Below, one piece after another: positions 21,869-31,888 of a stretch of 64,000 nucleotides of DNA. Each line of letters opens with the position of its first letter. Position 1 is the first letter of the stretch. The stretch is from an uncultured Planctomycetaceae bacterium. Its GTDB lineage: Bacteria > Planctomycetota > Planctomycetia > Pirellulales > Pirellulaceae. The notes under the pieces are model-generated. The model saw only the letters and a list, made by a program, of their open reading frames with translations, made no database searches and was not told where the DNA came from. The translations under genes and the position numbers were made by a program. The stretch lies in contig CALMEE010000010.1 in assembly GCA_937862885.1 (NCBI GenBank), positions 62,001 to 126,000 on the forward strand, written 5' to 3'.

Positions 21869-23350
21869 ATGCGCGCCGCCCTCATCTTCCCCCATCAACT
21901 CTTCGAGGAACATCCCGCTCTAACACCTGTAGATATCGCTGTGTTGGTGGAAGATCCACTCTTTTTCAAGCAATATCGCTTTCACCAGCAGAAACTGATC
22001 CTGCAACGGGCTTCCATGCAAGTTTACGCGCAACAGCTGCGCCAGAATGGAATCGAGTCATTGTATATCGAGGCGAACGAACTCGAATCGACCGCGCAAA
22101 TCGCACCCATTCTCAAACTCCGCGGAATAACCAGCGTACAGTATGTTGATCCATCGGATGATTGGCTGTCCGCAGCGCTCGAAAACTCGTTGGCTCGTGA
22201 GAACATCCGGTTTGAAGTGTTAGAAGATCCCTATTTTCTAACGCCAATGCATGTCTGGAAAGAGTATGCAAGCCGGCGAAAACGCTGGTATTTTACTGAA
22301 TTTTATATCAGCCAACGAAAGCGACTAAATGTCCTGGTTGAAGGCGCGCACCCGACCGGTGGAAAATGGAGTTTTGACACCGAAAATCGCAAAAGGCTAC
22401 CGAAGGATGTGCTGATCCCCGAGATCGCATGGCCCGGAGAGAATCCAGCGGTTACGGAAGCGATGCATTATGTGGCACACAACTTTCCCCAGGCGATTGG
22501 CTCCGGCGAACGATTTCGATACGCAGTGTCAACAAGGGATGCTCGTACGTTATTGAACGATTTTGTGGAACGCCGCCTGTCGCGATTTGGTGACTACGAA
22601 GACGCCATCGCACGCGACGAAACATTTTTATTTCATTCGGTATTAACGCCTTACCTCAATATCGGGTTGATCTCGCCGGGGGAGGTCGTGTCCGCGGCTC
22701 TCGCATATAGTGATCGCGTTCCTTTCAATGCACTCGAGGGGTTCATACGCCAAGTTATCGGATGGCGTGAGTACATGCGAGGCGTTTATCTGAACTTGGG
22801 ACGCCGACAACGAAGTCGCAATTTCTGGCAACACCATCATTCGATGCCAAGTGCGTTTTACGATGGCTCGACCGGGATTTTACCGGTGGATACTGTCATT
22901 CATCGCGTATTGGACAATGCCTATTGCCACCATATTGAACGCTTGATGGTGTTGGGAAACTTTATGCTCCTCTGTGAGATTTCCCCCGACGCAATATACC
23001 AGTGGTTCATGGAATTGTTCATCGACGCGTTTGATTGGGTGATGGTTCCGAATGTCTACGGAATGAGTCAGTATGCCGATGGTGGCTTGATTACAACCAA
23101 ACCCTATATCAGTTCATCGACTTATATCAGGAAGATGAGCGACTTCAAAAAGGGGGATTGGTGTGAGATTTGGGATGCCCTGTATTGGCGGTTCGTCTGG
23201 AAACATCGCGACCACCTAGCTCAAAACCCACGTACTAAGTTGATGATTAAACAATGTGAACGCATGGGACGCAAGATCGAACAACATTTGAGCTTATCCG
23301 ATCAATTCTTGGATGCGCTTCACCATCGCGGGCCAGGCGTTGACGTTTGA
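21869..23350 (+). CDS. cryptochrome/photolyase-like flavoprotein, FeS-BCP (PhrB) type
   Basis: A 493-residue protein of the bacterial deoxyribodipyrimidine photolyase-related group (FeS-BCP). The N-terminal Rossmann-like domain begins ALIFPHQLF. The C-terminal helical domain binds FAD, with GWREYMRGVY near 300, YCHHIERLMVLGNFMLLCEI near 352-371 and YADGGLITTKPYISSSTYI near 402-420. Members repair (6-4) photoproducts and carry a 4Fe-4S cluster; several C-terminal cysteines (in YCHH, LLCEI, DWCEIW and KQCERM) could be ligands. It lies 15 bases before the next gene, so the two are probably one operon. Confidence 0.88.
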   Translation: MRAALIFPHQLFEEHPALTPVDIAVLVEDPLFFKQYRFHQQKLILQRASMQVYAQQLRQNGIESLYIEANELESTAQIAPILKLRGITSVQYVDPSDDWLSAALENSLARENIRFEVLEDPYFLTPMHVWKEYASRRKRWYFTEFYISQRKRLNVLVEGAHPTGGKWSFDTENRKRLPKDVLIPEIAWPGENPAVTEAMHYVAHNFPQAIGSGERFRYAVSTRDARTLLNDFVERRLSRFGDYEDAIARDETFLFHSVLTPYLNIGLISPGEVVSAALAYSDRVPFNALEGFIRQVIGWREYMRGVYLNLGRRQRSRNFWQHHHSMPSAFYDGSTGILPVDTVIHRVLDNAYCHHIERLMVLGNFMLLCEISPDAIYQWFMELFIDAFDWVMVPNVYGMSQYADGGLITTKPYISSSTYIRKMSDFKKGDWCEIWDALYWRFVWKHRDHLAQNPRTKLMIKQCERMGRKIEQHLSLSDQFLDALHHRGPGVDV

Positions 23351-23365
23351 CTAAAGAAAGACCGC

Positions 23366-24811
23366 ATGAGTGAAAAAAAGATATTGTTGACTGGTGCAAC
23401 GGGCTATATCGGCGGTCGGCTGTTGAGCAAACTGCTGCAGCAAGGATACCACGTTCGCTGTCTTGCGAGACGTCCACAATCACTTGCCGGTCGGAAGAAT
23501 AAATGTCTTGAAGTGGTGTGCGGCGATGCGTTGGATTACGAGTCGTTGGTTGCGGCACTTCAGGGTTGCAACGTCGCCTATTATTTGATTCATTCGATGG
23601 GCGACAACGGCGATTACGAGCAGCAAGATCGAATCGCCGCGGAAAATTTCGCAAAAGCCGCACAGCAAGTCGGCATTGAACGAATCATCTACGTCGGGGG
23701 TTTAGGCGACGCGGAAAAGGGACTTTCGCGCCATCTAAAAAGTCGACAATTGACCGGCGAAACGCTTAGGAAATTTCATCCGTGCGTCGTCGAGTTGAGG
23801 GCTTCGATAGTGATCGGTTCCGGCAGCCTGTCCTTTGAAATGATCCGTAGCCTAGTTGAACGTTTGCCGGTAATGGTCTGTCCGCGCTGGGTGCGGGTGA
23901 AGGCCCAACCGATTGGAATTGAAGATTTGTTGGATTATCTCGTCAAGTCGATGGAGGTTTCCATTCAACAGTCGACGGTTTTTGACGTGGGTGGTCCCGA
24001 TGCTGTGTCGTATGGTGAGATTATGATGACCTATGCACAGCTTCGCGGTTTGCGTCGCTGTATGATCCCGGTGCCGTTTCTTACACCGCGACTTTCCAGT
24101 TTGTGGTTGGGACTGGTCACACCACTGTATGCTCGCGTGGGACGTAAGTTGGTTGACAGTTTGCGTAATCCCACGTTAGTTTCAAACGATCGGGCACTCC
24201 GTGCGTTCGATGTAAAACCACGCTCGGTCAGCGAGGCGATCAAACGCGCACTGATCTGTGAAGATTGCGAGTTTGCCGAGACTCGGTGGTCTGATGCAAT
24301 TTCGTCATCCGGTAAGCTTGTCAACTGGGGCGGTCAACAGTTTGGTTCGCGCCTTATCGATTCGCGTGCGATGGACGTGTCCGTTGATGCTCAGCGGGCG
24401 TTCGCAGCGGTGGAAAGAATTGGCGGCGCAAACGGCTACTATTACGCGAATTGGTTGTGGTCCGTGCGTGGTTTTCTAGACCTGTTGGTTGGCGGAATTG
24501 GCGTCCGGCGCGGTCGACGACATCCGACGAAATTGGCCGTAGGGGATGCTGTCGATTTTTGGCGGGTTGAAGCGATTCAACCCAATGAAAAGTTGCGGCT
24601 ATGTGCAGAGATGAAGGTGCCGGGGCGAGCTTGGCTCGAGTTCGAAGTGACTCCACTGGCCAATGGATCGCGCATCCGGCAGACGGCCATCTTTGATCCG
24701 TTGGGGCTTTTCGGATTGTTGTACTGGTACAGCATCTGGCCGCTGCATCAATTGGTGTTTCGCGGCATGCTAAAAAACTTGGCACGCTGGGCCGAGTCTC
24801 AAGCTAATTGA
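23366..24811 (+). CDS. NAD(P)-binding SDR with C-terminal DUF2867 domain
   Basis: 481 residues. Residues 1-290 form an atypical SDR (NmrA-like) domain beginning ILLTGATGYIGGRLL and including YLIHSMGDNGDYEQQD. Residues about 310-475 match DUF2867, a START-like domain (WFRVEAIQP-type stretch, MKVPGRAWLEFEV and a WPLHQLVFRGML end). Proteins with this pairing are often found next to photolyases. The catalytic activity is not known. Its 3' end overlaps the convergent sulfatase gene by eight bases. Confidence 0.9.
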   Translation: MSEKKILLTGATGYIGGRLLSKLLQQGYHVRCLARRPQSLAGRKNKCLEVVCGDALDYESLVAALQGCNVAYYLIHSMGDNGDYEQQDRIAAENFAKAAQQVGIERIIYVGGLGDAEKGLSRHLKSRQLTGETLRKFHPCVVELRASIVIGSGSLSFEMIRSLVERLPVMVCPRWVRVKAQPIGIEDLLDYLVKSMEVSIQQSTVFDVGGPDAVSYGEIMMTYAQLRGLRRCMIPVPFLTPRLSSLWLGLVTPLYARVGRKLVDSLRNPTLVSNDRALRAFDVKPRSVSEAIKRALICEDCEFAETRWSDAISSSGKLVNWGGQQFGSRLIDSRAMDVSVDAQRAFAAVERIGGANGYYYANWLWSVRGFLDLLVGGIGVRRGRRHPTKLAVGDAVDFWRVEAIQPNEKLRLCAEMKVPGRAWLEFEVTPLANGSRIRQTAIFDPLGLFGLLYWYSIWPLHQLVFRGMLKNLARWAESQAN

Positions 24812-26915
24812 TTCTGAATGTTCTCAGAGCCGGTGTTCGATCGTAGTTGCCGGCGGCGTCAAAGGCTCTGGCGGAGACCCGATAACGACCGGAGGATGAT
24901 GCGAATTGATAAGACCAACGGCCATCCGCATTAACCGGGAGAATAATTGGCTTCAATGATTGTTGCCACGAAACTCCATCAAAGTATAACCCTGTGTCCA
25001 AATTTTGCATGACTAATCGCAACTCGCGAATCGGGCTTTGATCGGTAGCACGTCCACTGATCGAAACCGGGCTGTTCAATACGGACTGATTTGCCGGTGT
25101 GTCCAAGATTGTGTCGGGATCAATGCGATCGACAACCAAGCGGTGTACCAACGGATGTCCGGCAACCCCTTCGATATCGATAGGCCGCGCAGTAATTACC
25201 AAATTTCCGTAATCGCCGGGAATCGTATGCACCGGGATGGTGTGTTGCCAAGTCGACAATTGACCTCGAAAGTTGTTTAGAATCGCGGAGGCCGCAGCGA
25301 ATTCAGTTTGCCATTCTGTGCCATTCAAATACAAACCGCTGGCCGCGTGCCGGACTGAGACGCGCACGGCATGAATTCCGAAGCGATGTTCCGCAATTCC
25401 TGTCAAATCAATTTGATGATTCGTGTAAGCCGATGATGCCGCGTCGTTGACTTGCATGTTCACGATGGCTGTGACAGGATTTGCCCTCATTTGCTGCATC
25501 ACCAATTGGTAGAAGTTGGCCTCTTGGGAAGGCACTTGTGCGATGGCGTTTCCTAACTCAAAGGGATCCAGGCTCTGCTGGTAAAACTCCTCAGCACCAT
25601 TTGAATACCGAGTAAAAATCTTGTCATGCATCCGTAGCGAAACGTACGAACGCTCGACCACGGTACCGAACGATATCATGTCTTCCCAATTTTCGATCAG
25701 AATCCCAAATCTCCAATCTTCCGCCGGAATCGAAGTGGGATCGTGAATCAATTGTTCAAACGATTTGCCCTGCACAAAACCCGGTGACGTTCGATTTGCC
25801 AGATCCAGAATTGTGGGCGCCAAATCAATATTGGCGAGGAGATGATCGGCGACACCAGGCTGCACATTTGGTCCCCAGACAATCAACGGCACATTGGTAT
25901 TCCGATTGTAGGGGGATATCTTTCCGGTTTCCCTGTGATGACCCAGTTGGTAGCCGTTGTCCGACGTCACAATGATATAGGTATTTGTCAGCATATTCAG
26001 TGCCGCCAATCGATGCCGAATCAGGGCAATCATTCGGTCTACAGAAATCATGCTGAGGGCTCGATTTCGATACTCGACGTTCATGCGTTGTAACGCGGAG
26101 GGTTTCAACCGCGAGAGAACTTGCAAGTGCTGTGGCTTGTCGGTGAAGTCGACTTCATCAAAATCTGGATCCAACGGCACGCGCAAATTCGGCCACCAAC
26201 TCGCATACGTCAAGTCATACATTTCGTGTTCGTTCGAGAACTGAAGATGCGGTGCATACGGAGCCAAATAAAAGAAAAACGGCTTGGAAGAGCCGCTTAG
26301 ATAATGTTTGCTAAGCAAGTTCAAGCAGTCCGCAGTTTCGATATTGGTTCGGTATTGGTTGCCGGTTAAGTAGCTCAAGCTTCCTTGGGGATTGGTGCGT
26401 GTCGTGAATTGCGGTGAGTTGTAATAGTTGCCACCGAGTGAAAAATAGAATTCATCCCAACCTGGCGGAACAAAATTTGCGTTCCCATTGTTCAAGTACT
26501 TGCCGATCAATGCCGTGTGATACCCGGCATTTTTCATCCAAACACTTAAATCATTCAGGTGGTGGCCACGAGCAAAGTACTCCGCGGTCCCGCCTCGATA
26601 TCCATTCGCTCGTAAACTTCCTGTCTGATTGACCTTGATCCCTGTAGCGTGGGCGTATTGACCACGCAACAGGCAAGCTCGAGATGGACCACACAAAGGT
26701 GTTGTGACGTGAAAGTTCGTAAATCGCAGGCCTTCATTGGCCAAACGACTGAGATTGGGGTACCGCGCTGCCAAAACGTCCGGTCTGAACATGTCCAAAT
26801 CAGCATCATCCAGATTAATCAAGATGATATTCGGTCTGGTTTCGTTCTGTGCAAAAATCAGCAGCGGAGTGCAAATCAGTAAGGCCAAACAAGCAAAAAT
26901 AATTTTCAATTTCAC
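24804..26915 (-). CDS. secreted sulfatase with C-terminal Ig-like region
   Basis: About 703 residues from GTG 26915, chosen because a signal peptide (residues 2-21) begins there. The alkaline-phosphatase-fold sulfatase core starts RPNIILINLDDADLD, where two aspartates bind metal. The formylglycine motif C-G-P-S-R is near residue 82 and is followed by ACLLRGQYAHATG. Later come YLAPYAPHLQF and ITSDNGYQLGHH. After about residue 500 there are two similar segments with the pattern SGLYLNG.EWQ / TGLYFDGVSWQ and adjacent beta-rich parts. The family desulfates polysaccharides. It overlaps the convergent SDR gene by eight bases. Confidence 0.9.
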   Translation of the reverse strand: MKLKIIFACLALLICTPLLIFAQNETRPNIILINLDDADLDMFRPDVLAARYPNLSRLANEGLRFTNFHVTTPLCGPSRACLLRGQYAHATGIKVNQTGSLRANGYRGGTAEYFARGHHLNDLSVWMKNAGYHTALIGKYLNNGNANFVPPGWDEFYFSLGGNYYNSPQFTTRTNPQGSLSYLTGNQYRTNIETADCLNLLSKHYLSGSSKPFFFYLAPYAPHLQFSNEHEMYDLTYASWWPNLRVPLDPDFDEVDFTDKPQHLQVLSRLKPSALQRMNVEYRNRALSMISVDRMIALIRHRLAALNMLTNTYIIVTSDNGYQLGHHRETGKISPYNRNTNVPLIVWGPNVQPGVADHLLANIDLAPTILDLANRTSPGFVQGKSFEQLIHDPTSIPAEDWRFGILIENWEDMISFGTVVERSYVSLRMHDKIFTRYSNGAEEFYQQSLDPFELGNAIAQVPSQEANFYQLVMQQMRANPVTAIVNMQVNDAASSAYTNHQIDLTGIAEHRFGIHAVRVSVRHAASGLYLNGTEWQTEFAAASAILNNFRGQLSTWQHTIPVHTIPGDYGNLVITARPIDIEGVAGHPLVHRLVVDRIDPDTILDTPANQSVLNSPVSISGRATDQSPIRELRLVMQNLDTGLYFDGVSWQQSLKPIILPVNADGRWSYQFASSSGRYRVSARAFDAAGNYDRTPALRTFRIN

Positions 26916-27333
26916 AGTCAATAAGTGCAAATATGACGGAAGGATTAGACAATAATTCGTTGACGCCAAGTTGAACAATTTGCCGTGGCCGCAAAAAACC
27001 ACGAAGCAACCGTATGCCGCCCAACGGCACCTTCATTCGCATTGCCTGGCATTCTCCAGTATAAACGCAGTCCGGTGGACAATGTACGTTTGGGATCAAA
27101 GAAATTGGAAAAAAAGCAGTGACGAGACGTCGTATTTGAAGCAGGCAACCTGGCAGACGAAATTTCCGCCAAGACTTTAGCCAAGATGCCATCACTTGCT
27201 TAAAGAGAAATAATGGCCGATTGAATGTCCTAAGTCGGTGAATAGATTGCGAGTAACGCTCGGTCTCTCACAAATCAGCGGAAGGACGCTCGTTAACTAA
27301 AGCGACTTTGTCATCGCCGCTGTTTCGACTTGA
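26916..27333. other. intergenic stretch upstream of the sulfatase gene
   Basis: About 420 bases between two minus-strand genes. It should contain the sulfatase promoter. No gene, repeat or clear terminator was recognised. Confidence 0.4.
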
Positions 27334-28167
27334 CTAGTAAAGCAATTTGCACTGTTGGCCGGATTTCAATTTGCCATCCGCATTATCCAGCCGGACTTTG
27401 AGTTGTTGCGTTCCGCTTTCTGCATCGAACCCGACACCAACGCAATAAATCTCTCCTTCGACAACAAGTCCATCTTCAAAACTCACCGATACGACTTGTC
27501 CTTTGGCGAAATCTTTGGACGTTGTTGGAAGGATATTGAATACGGCTAATAAGACATCCGTTTGAACGAGCGTTACAATTTTCGGATGCATTGGCGATAC
27601 AAACTCGCCTTGGAATTTATGAACTTCAGCGATCTTGCCCGCGAACGGCGCGTGGATCTTTCGCCTTTCCAAGACAATCGTCGCACGCCGATGTTCGATT
27701 TCACGCGACACAACCTGTTCACGTGCGGCAACCAGACGAGTTTGGGCGATGGCCAACTCCAATTCGCTTCGGATCAGTTCCGCTTCGCTGGCATGTCCGT
27801 TTTTGCGGAGTTCTTGAATGCGGGCATGAATTTTCTCGCGCTTGGCGAGTGCTTCGCGTGCGGCATCGACGTCGCAATTTGATTGCATTTGGTGCAGCGT
27901 CAATTCCGCTTGAATGGCTTGTAACCGGTCGTCAAGTTTACAGATTAGATCGCCTTGGCGAACTTCGGCTCCTTCATCAACGTGCAATTCGAACAGTACG
28001 CCCGGCTCGTCGCTGGCCAATTCAATCGTGCGAAATGGCAATGTGAATCCTGTCAGCGTCTGGCCATGCGCGGCATCTGCGATAACAAGCGTAATCAAGA
28101 GCAAAATGAATAGGCAAACCCAAGGTCGGAGTCTCCAATCCAGGATATTGCAATAGTTTCGTGACAT
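27334..28167 (-). CDS. HlyD-family efflux periplasmic adaptor
   Basis: 277 residues from ATG 28167 (GGGGAA lies about 8 bases upstream). An N-terminal hydrophobic segment (about residues 14-31) acts as signal peptide or anchor. A biotinyl-lipoyl-like half motif follows (PGVLFELHVDEGAEVRQGDL), then a coiled coil of about 90 residues (about 80-160), the second half motif APFAGKIAEVHKFQGEF and a beta-barrel to the end. Such adaptors link an inner-membrane pump to outer parts of the envelope. No pump gene is adjacent, so its partner is elsewhere. Confidence 0.87.
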   Translation of the reverse strand: MSRNYCNILDWRLRPWVCLFILLLITLVIADAAHGQTLTGFTLPFRTIELASDEPGVLFELHVDEGAEVRQGDLICKLDDRLQAIQAELTLHQMQSNCDVDAAREALAKREKIHARIQELRKNGHASEAELIRSELELAIAQTRLVAAREQVVSREIEHRRATIVLERRKIHAPFAGKIAEVHKFQGEFVSPMHPKIVTLVQTDVLLAVFNILPTTSKDFAKGQVVSVSFEDGLVVEGEIYCVGVGFDAESGTQQLKVRLDNADGKLKSGQQCKLLY

Positions 28168-28849
28168 ATTCCCCGGTTCCCCAAGGCTGTGAGCATGTAA
28201 AACAGTTGTTTTTATGGAAAAGGTGCAGCCCAAACATGGTGTGAGCGAGCGGCCCATGCCGATCTGTGCCCGGTCCGAACTGCACCCGATGTGAATAAGC
28301 GAAATTCCGTTACCCAAAGGTTTTGGCAACGATCCTCGTTCGTTGTCGATCCAACGAGCATTGCAAGGCCACGGGTAAAGGCAGCATTGCAAAGAGCTTT
28401 TCATCGCCCTCGCCAGCGAATAGCCGTTTACCAATGCGGCGCGATGAAATTTTCTGAATCGAGAAATCATAGGTCACAATAAGCAGCATTCGAGTGACCG
28501 TGGGCGCTTGGCATTTTGGATTTTGAGGCGTGAATTTGCCGATTGATTCGAGAGATGCGATTATGCGGAGCGCGCAAGGTGAGCTTTGTAATCGAATCTT
28601 TAGCTGTTTGGCAACAACGGACATAAATTCATCTCAAATTGTTCGATGGTTTCCTGCCATCTCCCTGACTTCAACGGAAGAACGAATTGGGTAGACAAAC
28701 TTGCCCGTGTTAGAGTGACTCGATTAAAATTCCGATAGGCAAGAATAATCTGCAGTCACCCATTGGCTTTTCAGATCGAACATCGCAATAATTAGGTTTC
28801 ACACGCATAAACGATATAAACGTTATTCTCAATACGAGCTTCGCGCAAC
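28168..28849. other. divergent intergenic region
   Basis: About 680 bases between the HlyD-type gene (minus) and the E2 gene (plus). A minus-strand ATG reading at 28310-28624 (104 codons) has no recognisable family and weak coding character; it is not called as a gene. Promoters of both flanking genes must be here. Confidence 0.4.
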
Positions 28850-30088
28850 ATGATCGAAATCAAAATTCCGGAATTTGGTGAGTCCATTCAAGAGGTGCAA
28901 ATAAGCACCTGGTACAAACAAGTTGGAGATTGGGTGGAGAAGGATGAAGACTTGGTTGAGCTGGAGTCAGAAAAAGCTTCGCAAGCCTTGCCCGCCCCGG
29001 AGGCAGGTGTGATTGAAAAGATCTTGCATGAAACGGGTACCTTCGCGAAAGTCGGAGACATAATCGCCGTGGTGGACCCTCAAGCGGTCCGATCGACACC
29101 GGGTGCGTCTTCAACTACTGCTACGGCTGCTTCCCTTGCTGTCGCGGCGACGACGAAATCTGCTTCTTCAGAGACTGCAGTGATGCCGGCGGCCGCCCGT
29201 CTTTTGGCCGAGAATCAATTGAGTGCGCGTGATGTGGAGCCGACTGGGCCGGGCATGCGCATCCTGAAAGAGGATGTGTTGCACCATTTGGAACGACGTA
29301 CGAATGGCCGGGATGTAGAAAAGGCCGAAGACACTTCGTCGACATCATCGGCTTCGCCAGCTGTTGCTTCGGTAGGTCTCGCGGTTGAGCGCACAGAAAC
29401 CGTCAAGCCGATGAGCATGATTCGACGTACGATTGCTGCTCGTCTGGTCGAAGCTCAACAAACAGCTGCCTTGCTAACGACCTTTAATGAGATCGATATG
29501 CATCCGGTGATGGAGTTGCGAAAAAAATATAAGGATGTGTTTGCCGAAAAGCATGGCGTCAAGCTGGGATTCATGTCGTTTTTTGCAAAGGCATCGGTTG
29601 AAGCATTGCGACGTTTCCCCGCCGTCAACGCTGAGATTCGAGGCAATGATGTGATCTATCGGAACTACTGCGATATCGGAGTCGCAATTGGCGGTGGCAA
29701 AGGTTTAGTTGTTCCAGTATTGCGCAGTGTCGAAAGAATGAGCTTTGCCGAAATCGAGAAACAGATTGGGCTCTTCGGAAAGTTGGCAATGGAAAACAAG
29801 ATCAAGCCTCAGGATTTGTCCGGTGGCACGTTCACAATCAGCAACGGTGGTGTGTATGGATCATTGTTGTCGACGCCGATCGTCAATCCACCACAAAGCG
29901 GGATCTTGGGGTTGCATGCGATTCAAGAGCGCCCGATCGCATTAAATGGACAGGTGGTAATCCGTCCAATGATGTACGTGGCATTAACCTACGATCATCG
30001 CATCGTCGACGGTCGTGAAGCAGTACAATTCTTGAAGACCATTAAAGAAGTTCTAGAAGAACCCGCACGACTATTTTTGGAAGTGTAG
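28850..30088 (+). CDS. sucB: dihydrolipoyllysine succinyltransferase, E2 of 2-oxoglutarate dehydrogenase
   Basis: 412 residues in the standard E2 order. The lipoyl domain (about 1-78) has its lipoylated lysine in ELESEKASQ. After an Ala/Thr/Ser-rich linker comes the E3-binding domain near 105-140 ([17 protein letters not shown]). After a second linker the catalytic domain (about 185-412) starts at [12 protein letters not shown] and contains the active-site [13 protein letters not shown] near 380-392. Sequence details (E-S-E-K-A) fit the succinyltransferase rather than the acetyltransferase branch. The E1 and E3 genes are not in the window. Confidence 0.94.
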   Translation: MIEIKIPEFGESIQEVQISTWYKQVGDWVEKDEDLVELESEKASQALPAPEAGVIEKILHETGTFAKVGDIIAVVDPQAVRSTPGASSTTATAASLAVAATTKSASSETAVMPAAARLLAENQLSARDVEPTGPGMRILKEDVLHHLERRTNGRDVEKAEDTSSTSSASPAVASVGLAVERTETVKPMSMIRRTIAARLVEAQQTAALLTTFNEIDMHPVMELRKKYKDVFAEKHGVKLGFMSFFAKASVEALRRFPAVNAEIRGNDVIYRNYCDIGVAIGGGKGLVVPVLRSVERMSFAEIEKQIGLFGKLAMENKIKPQDLSGGTFTISNGGVYGSLLSTPIVNPPQSGILGLHAIQERPIALNGQVVIRPMMYVALTYDHRIVDGREAVQFLKTIKEVLEEPARLFLEV

Positions 30089-30190
30089 GTGTAACGCGAA
30101 TTTGAGCATTGCCGTTACTGAAACGTGCAAATTAAGGTATTACGCGACTGCGAGGTTTGAAAACGGGGCGCGATTCGAATTGTTACGAAT

Positions 30191-30228
30191 CGTTCCCGAG
30201 AAATGTGATCGTTCCCGAGAAATGTGAC
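30191..30228. repeat. 19-bp direct tandem repeat
   Basis: Two 19-base units, identical except for the last base, lie head to tail immediately below the stop codon at 30230 of the membrane glycosyltransferase-like gene. The unit begins CGTTCCCGAGAAATGTGA. Probably a slippage duplication; no function seen. Confidence 0.85.
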
Positions 30229-30229
30229 G

Positions 30230-31888
30230 CTAAAAGATGAAGGTGTAGATCCACGGGTGGACCCATGGGTTGGACCAGGAGTAAGCCGCCGCCGCTGCGC
30301 TGATGAACAGGGCGATTACGGTCACCACTTTCATGCCCCCCCAAGTACTTATGCGATCCAGGCACGGAATCATCGCTACCAACCACAGCGGAATTAACCA
30401 GAAAAGCCAGCGTGGTCCGCTCGTCATGCCCCCGTACGCTCTCTCCAACTCTGGGCGTGTCAAGTAAAAGCCGATAACGACCACGGTAATCAACAGGATA
30501 CCCCAACCCAGCAACCGCAATCGGTACTGTTTACTCAAAGCCATAAAAAACATCCCAGGTAGGGCCCAAATCCAGATGGGGGACAACGAAAAGACTCCAT
30601 GGTGGCCGATTAGAAAATGGATCGCATATTCTGAGGTCGACGGTGTTCCTTGGTCGACCCAAGCCTTGTTGGCATTGTCCGTTGTCCAGTAGCTGCCGGG
30701 ATACTCATACCAGTTTGACCAGCGGTGCAACGTATACGTTGGGCTCGATTTGTGTTTGCCGATCACAACCCGTGCGGTCAGGTCCCGATTTTCCACCAGC
30801 CAACGTTGCATATCAGGTCCAATGGGCCATTTTCCTTTGGTCACCAAGACATCCTCATGCAAGTTGGCGCGGAGCGCGTGCGCGTTGTTCGCGATTGCCT
30901 TCTTGATTTCCAGCGGGATTTCCCCCTGGTCCAAAGCCTCCGCGAATTCACCTTCAATTTCAAAAATCACCGGCCCGTCGTTGCGATGGCTGTAGGCCGG
31001 AGTCCATGTCTGGTGCGCGATGTAGTTCGACGCAAAGAAGGCCGCAGTCACTAACAATACCGGTGGGACAAATCCGACAAGCGTCTTCATGGGCGATTTC
31101 AGCAAACAGATGACCAAGCAAAGTGCCAAAAGAGCCGTTGCGGGTAAATCACAGGCCGCCGCAAACGAAGCGCATAGCCCGGTGACAAAGAAATAGCCCA
31201 AACCAAGGCGCTTCTGGTTCCAAATCATGACGATGGACCAAATCGCAAACCCGGCAGCAACGGCTGCGAACACATGGTTCGTTAAAGTAATGGCAAACGT
31301 TGTCAAAAATGTACCGTATGTTGCGGTGGCAACTACGACCAGTTTCGTCCATTCGGACTTGGCTAGTTTGTCAGCCAAGGAAGCCATCAAACAAAAAAAT
31401 ATCGTTATAGGAATTACTTGACTCAGCAACAGCATGCAACGGACGATGAAGAATGTGTCTTCGGTCAGATTTCTGCCAGTCAACTGCTTGAGTGCGACGT
31501 ATTGATATGCCAAGAGCCAAGAAAGCATTGGGGGCTTGCTGGAGTAGAAATGAGGTTGACCGTCTCGGCCTAGGTGCATGACTTTGTCGATGGAGTCCCA
31601 GTTTCTACCGTTTTCAGCTTGCAACACTCCGTCCAGAGCAAACGTGTTGTGATCGCCTAGAGCGCGGATCGTAACCCAACGACTGCGATCATTGGCGCTA
31701 AAATAGGGAACAGACCGCCCGTACGATTCACCCTCCACGGTCATCAGCCGCGCGACCATCGTCAACAGGCTACAACTAATTAGTAAAACAAAAATGTACC
31801 ATCGTAAGGAGCTGAGTTCGCGTGCGTTTTCCACTTGCGATCTTGCGTTTTCGGCCGGTGATGTTGTTTCGATGATTGGTTCATTCAT
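30230..31888 (-). CDS. GT-C type membrane glycosyltransferase-like protein
   Basis: 552 residues with about ten hydrophobic helices from residue 30 to the end. The first long extracytoplasmic loop (about 50-125) contains an Asp/Arg-rich part and SSKPPMLSWLL, the K-P-P-L-x-x-W-L-like signature of GT39/ArnT transferases, which use polyprenyl-phosphate sugars. A second loop of about 130 residues lies at roughly 285-420. The start overlaps the stop of the GT2 gene by ATGA (31885-31888). The pairing with a polyprenyl-phosphate glycosyltransferase supports the assignment. Substrate unknown. Confidence 0.72.
   Translation of the reverse strand: MNEPIIETTSPAENARSQVENARELSSLRWYIFVLLISCSLLTMVARLMTVEGESYGRSVPYFSANDRSRWVTIRALGDHNTFALDGVLQAENGRNWDSIDKVMHLGRDGQPHFYSSKPPMLSWLLAYQYVALKQLTGRNLTEDTFFIVRCMLLLSQVIPITIFFCLMASLADKLAKSEWTKLVVVATATYGTFLTTFAITLTNHVFAAVAAGFAIWSIVMIWNQKRLGLGYFFVTGLCASFAAACDLPATALLALCLVICLLKSPMKTLVGFVPPVLLVTAAFFASNYIAHQTWTPAYSHRNDGPVIFEIEGEFAEALDQGEIPLEIKKAIANNAHALRANLHEDVLVTKGKWPIGPDMQRWLVENRDLTARVVIGKHKSSPTYTLHRWSNWYEYPGSYWTTDNANKAWVDQGTPSTSEYAIHFLIGHHGVFSLSPIWIWALPGMFFMALSKQYRLRLLGWGILLITVVVIGFYLTRPELERAYGGMTSGPRWLFWLIPLWLVAMIPCLDRISTWGGMKVVTVIALFISAAAAAYSWSNPWVHPWIYTFIF

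Noticed and set aside
28310..28624. Minus-strand ATG reading of 104 codons
   Set aside because: No family, weak ribosome binding site, composition unlike neighbouring genes.
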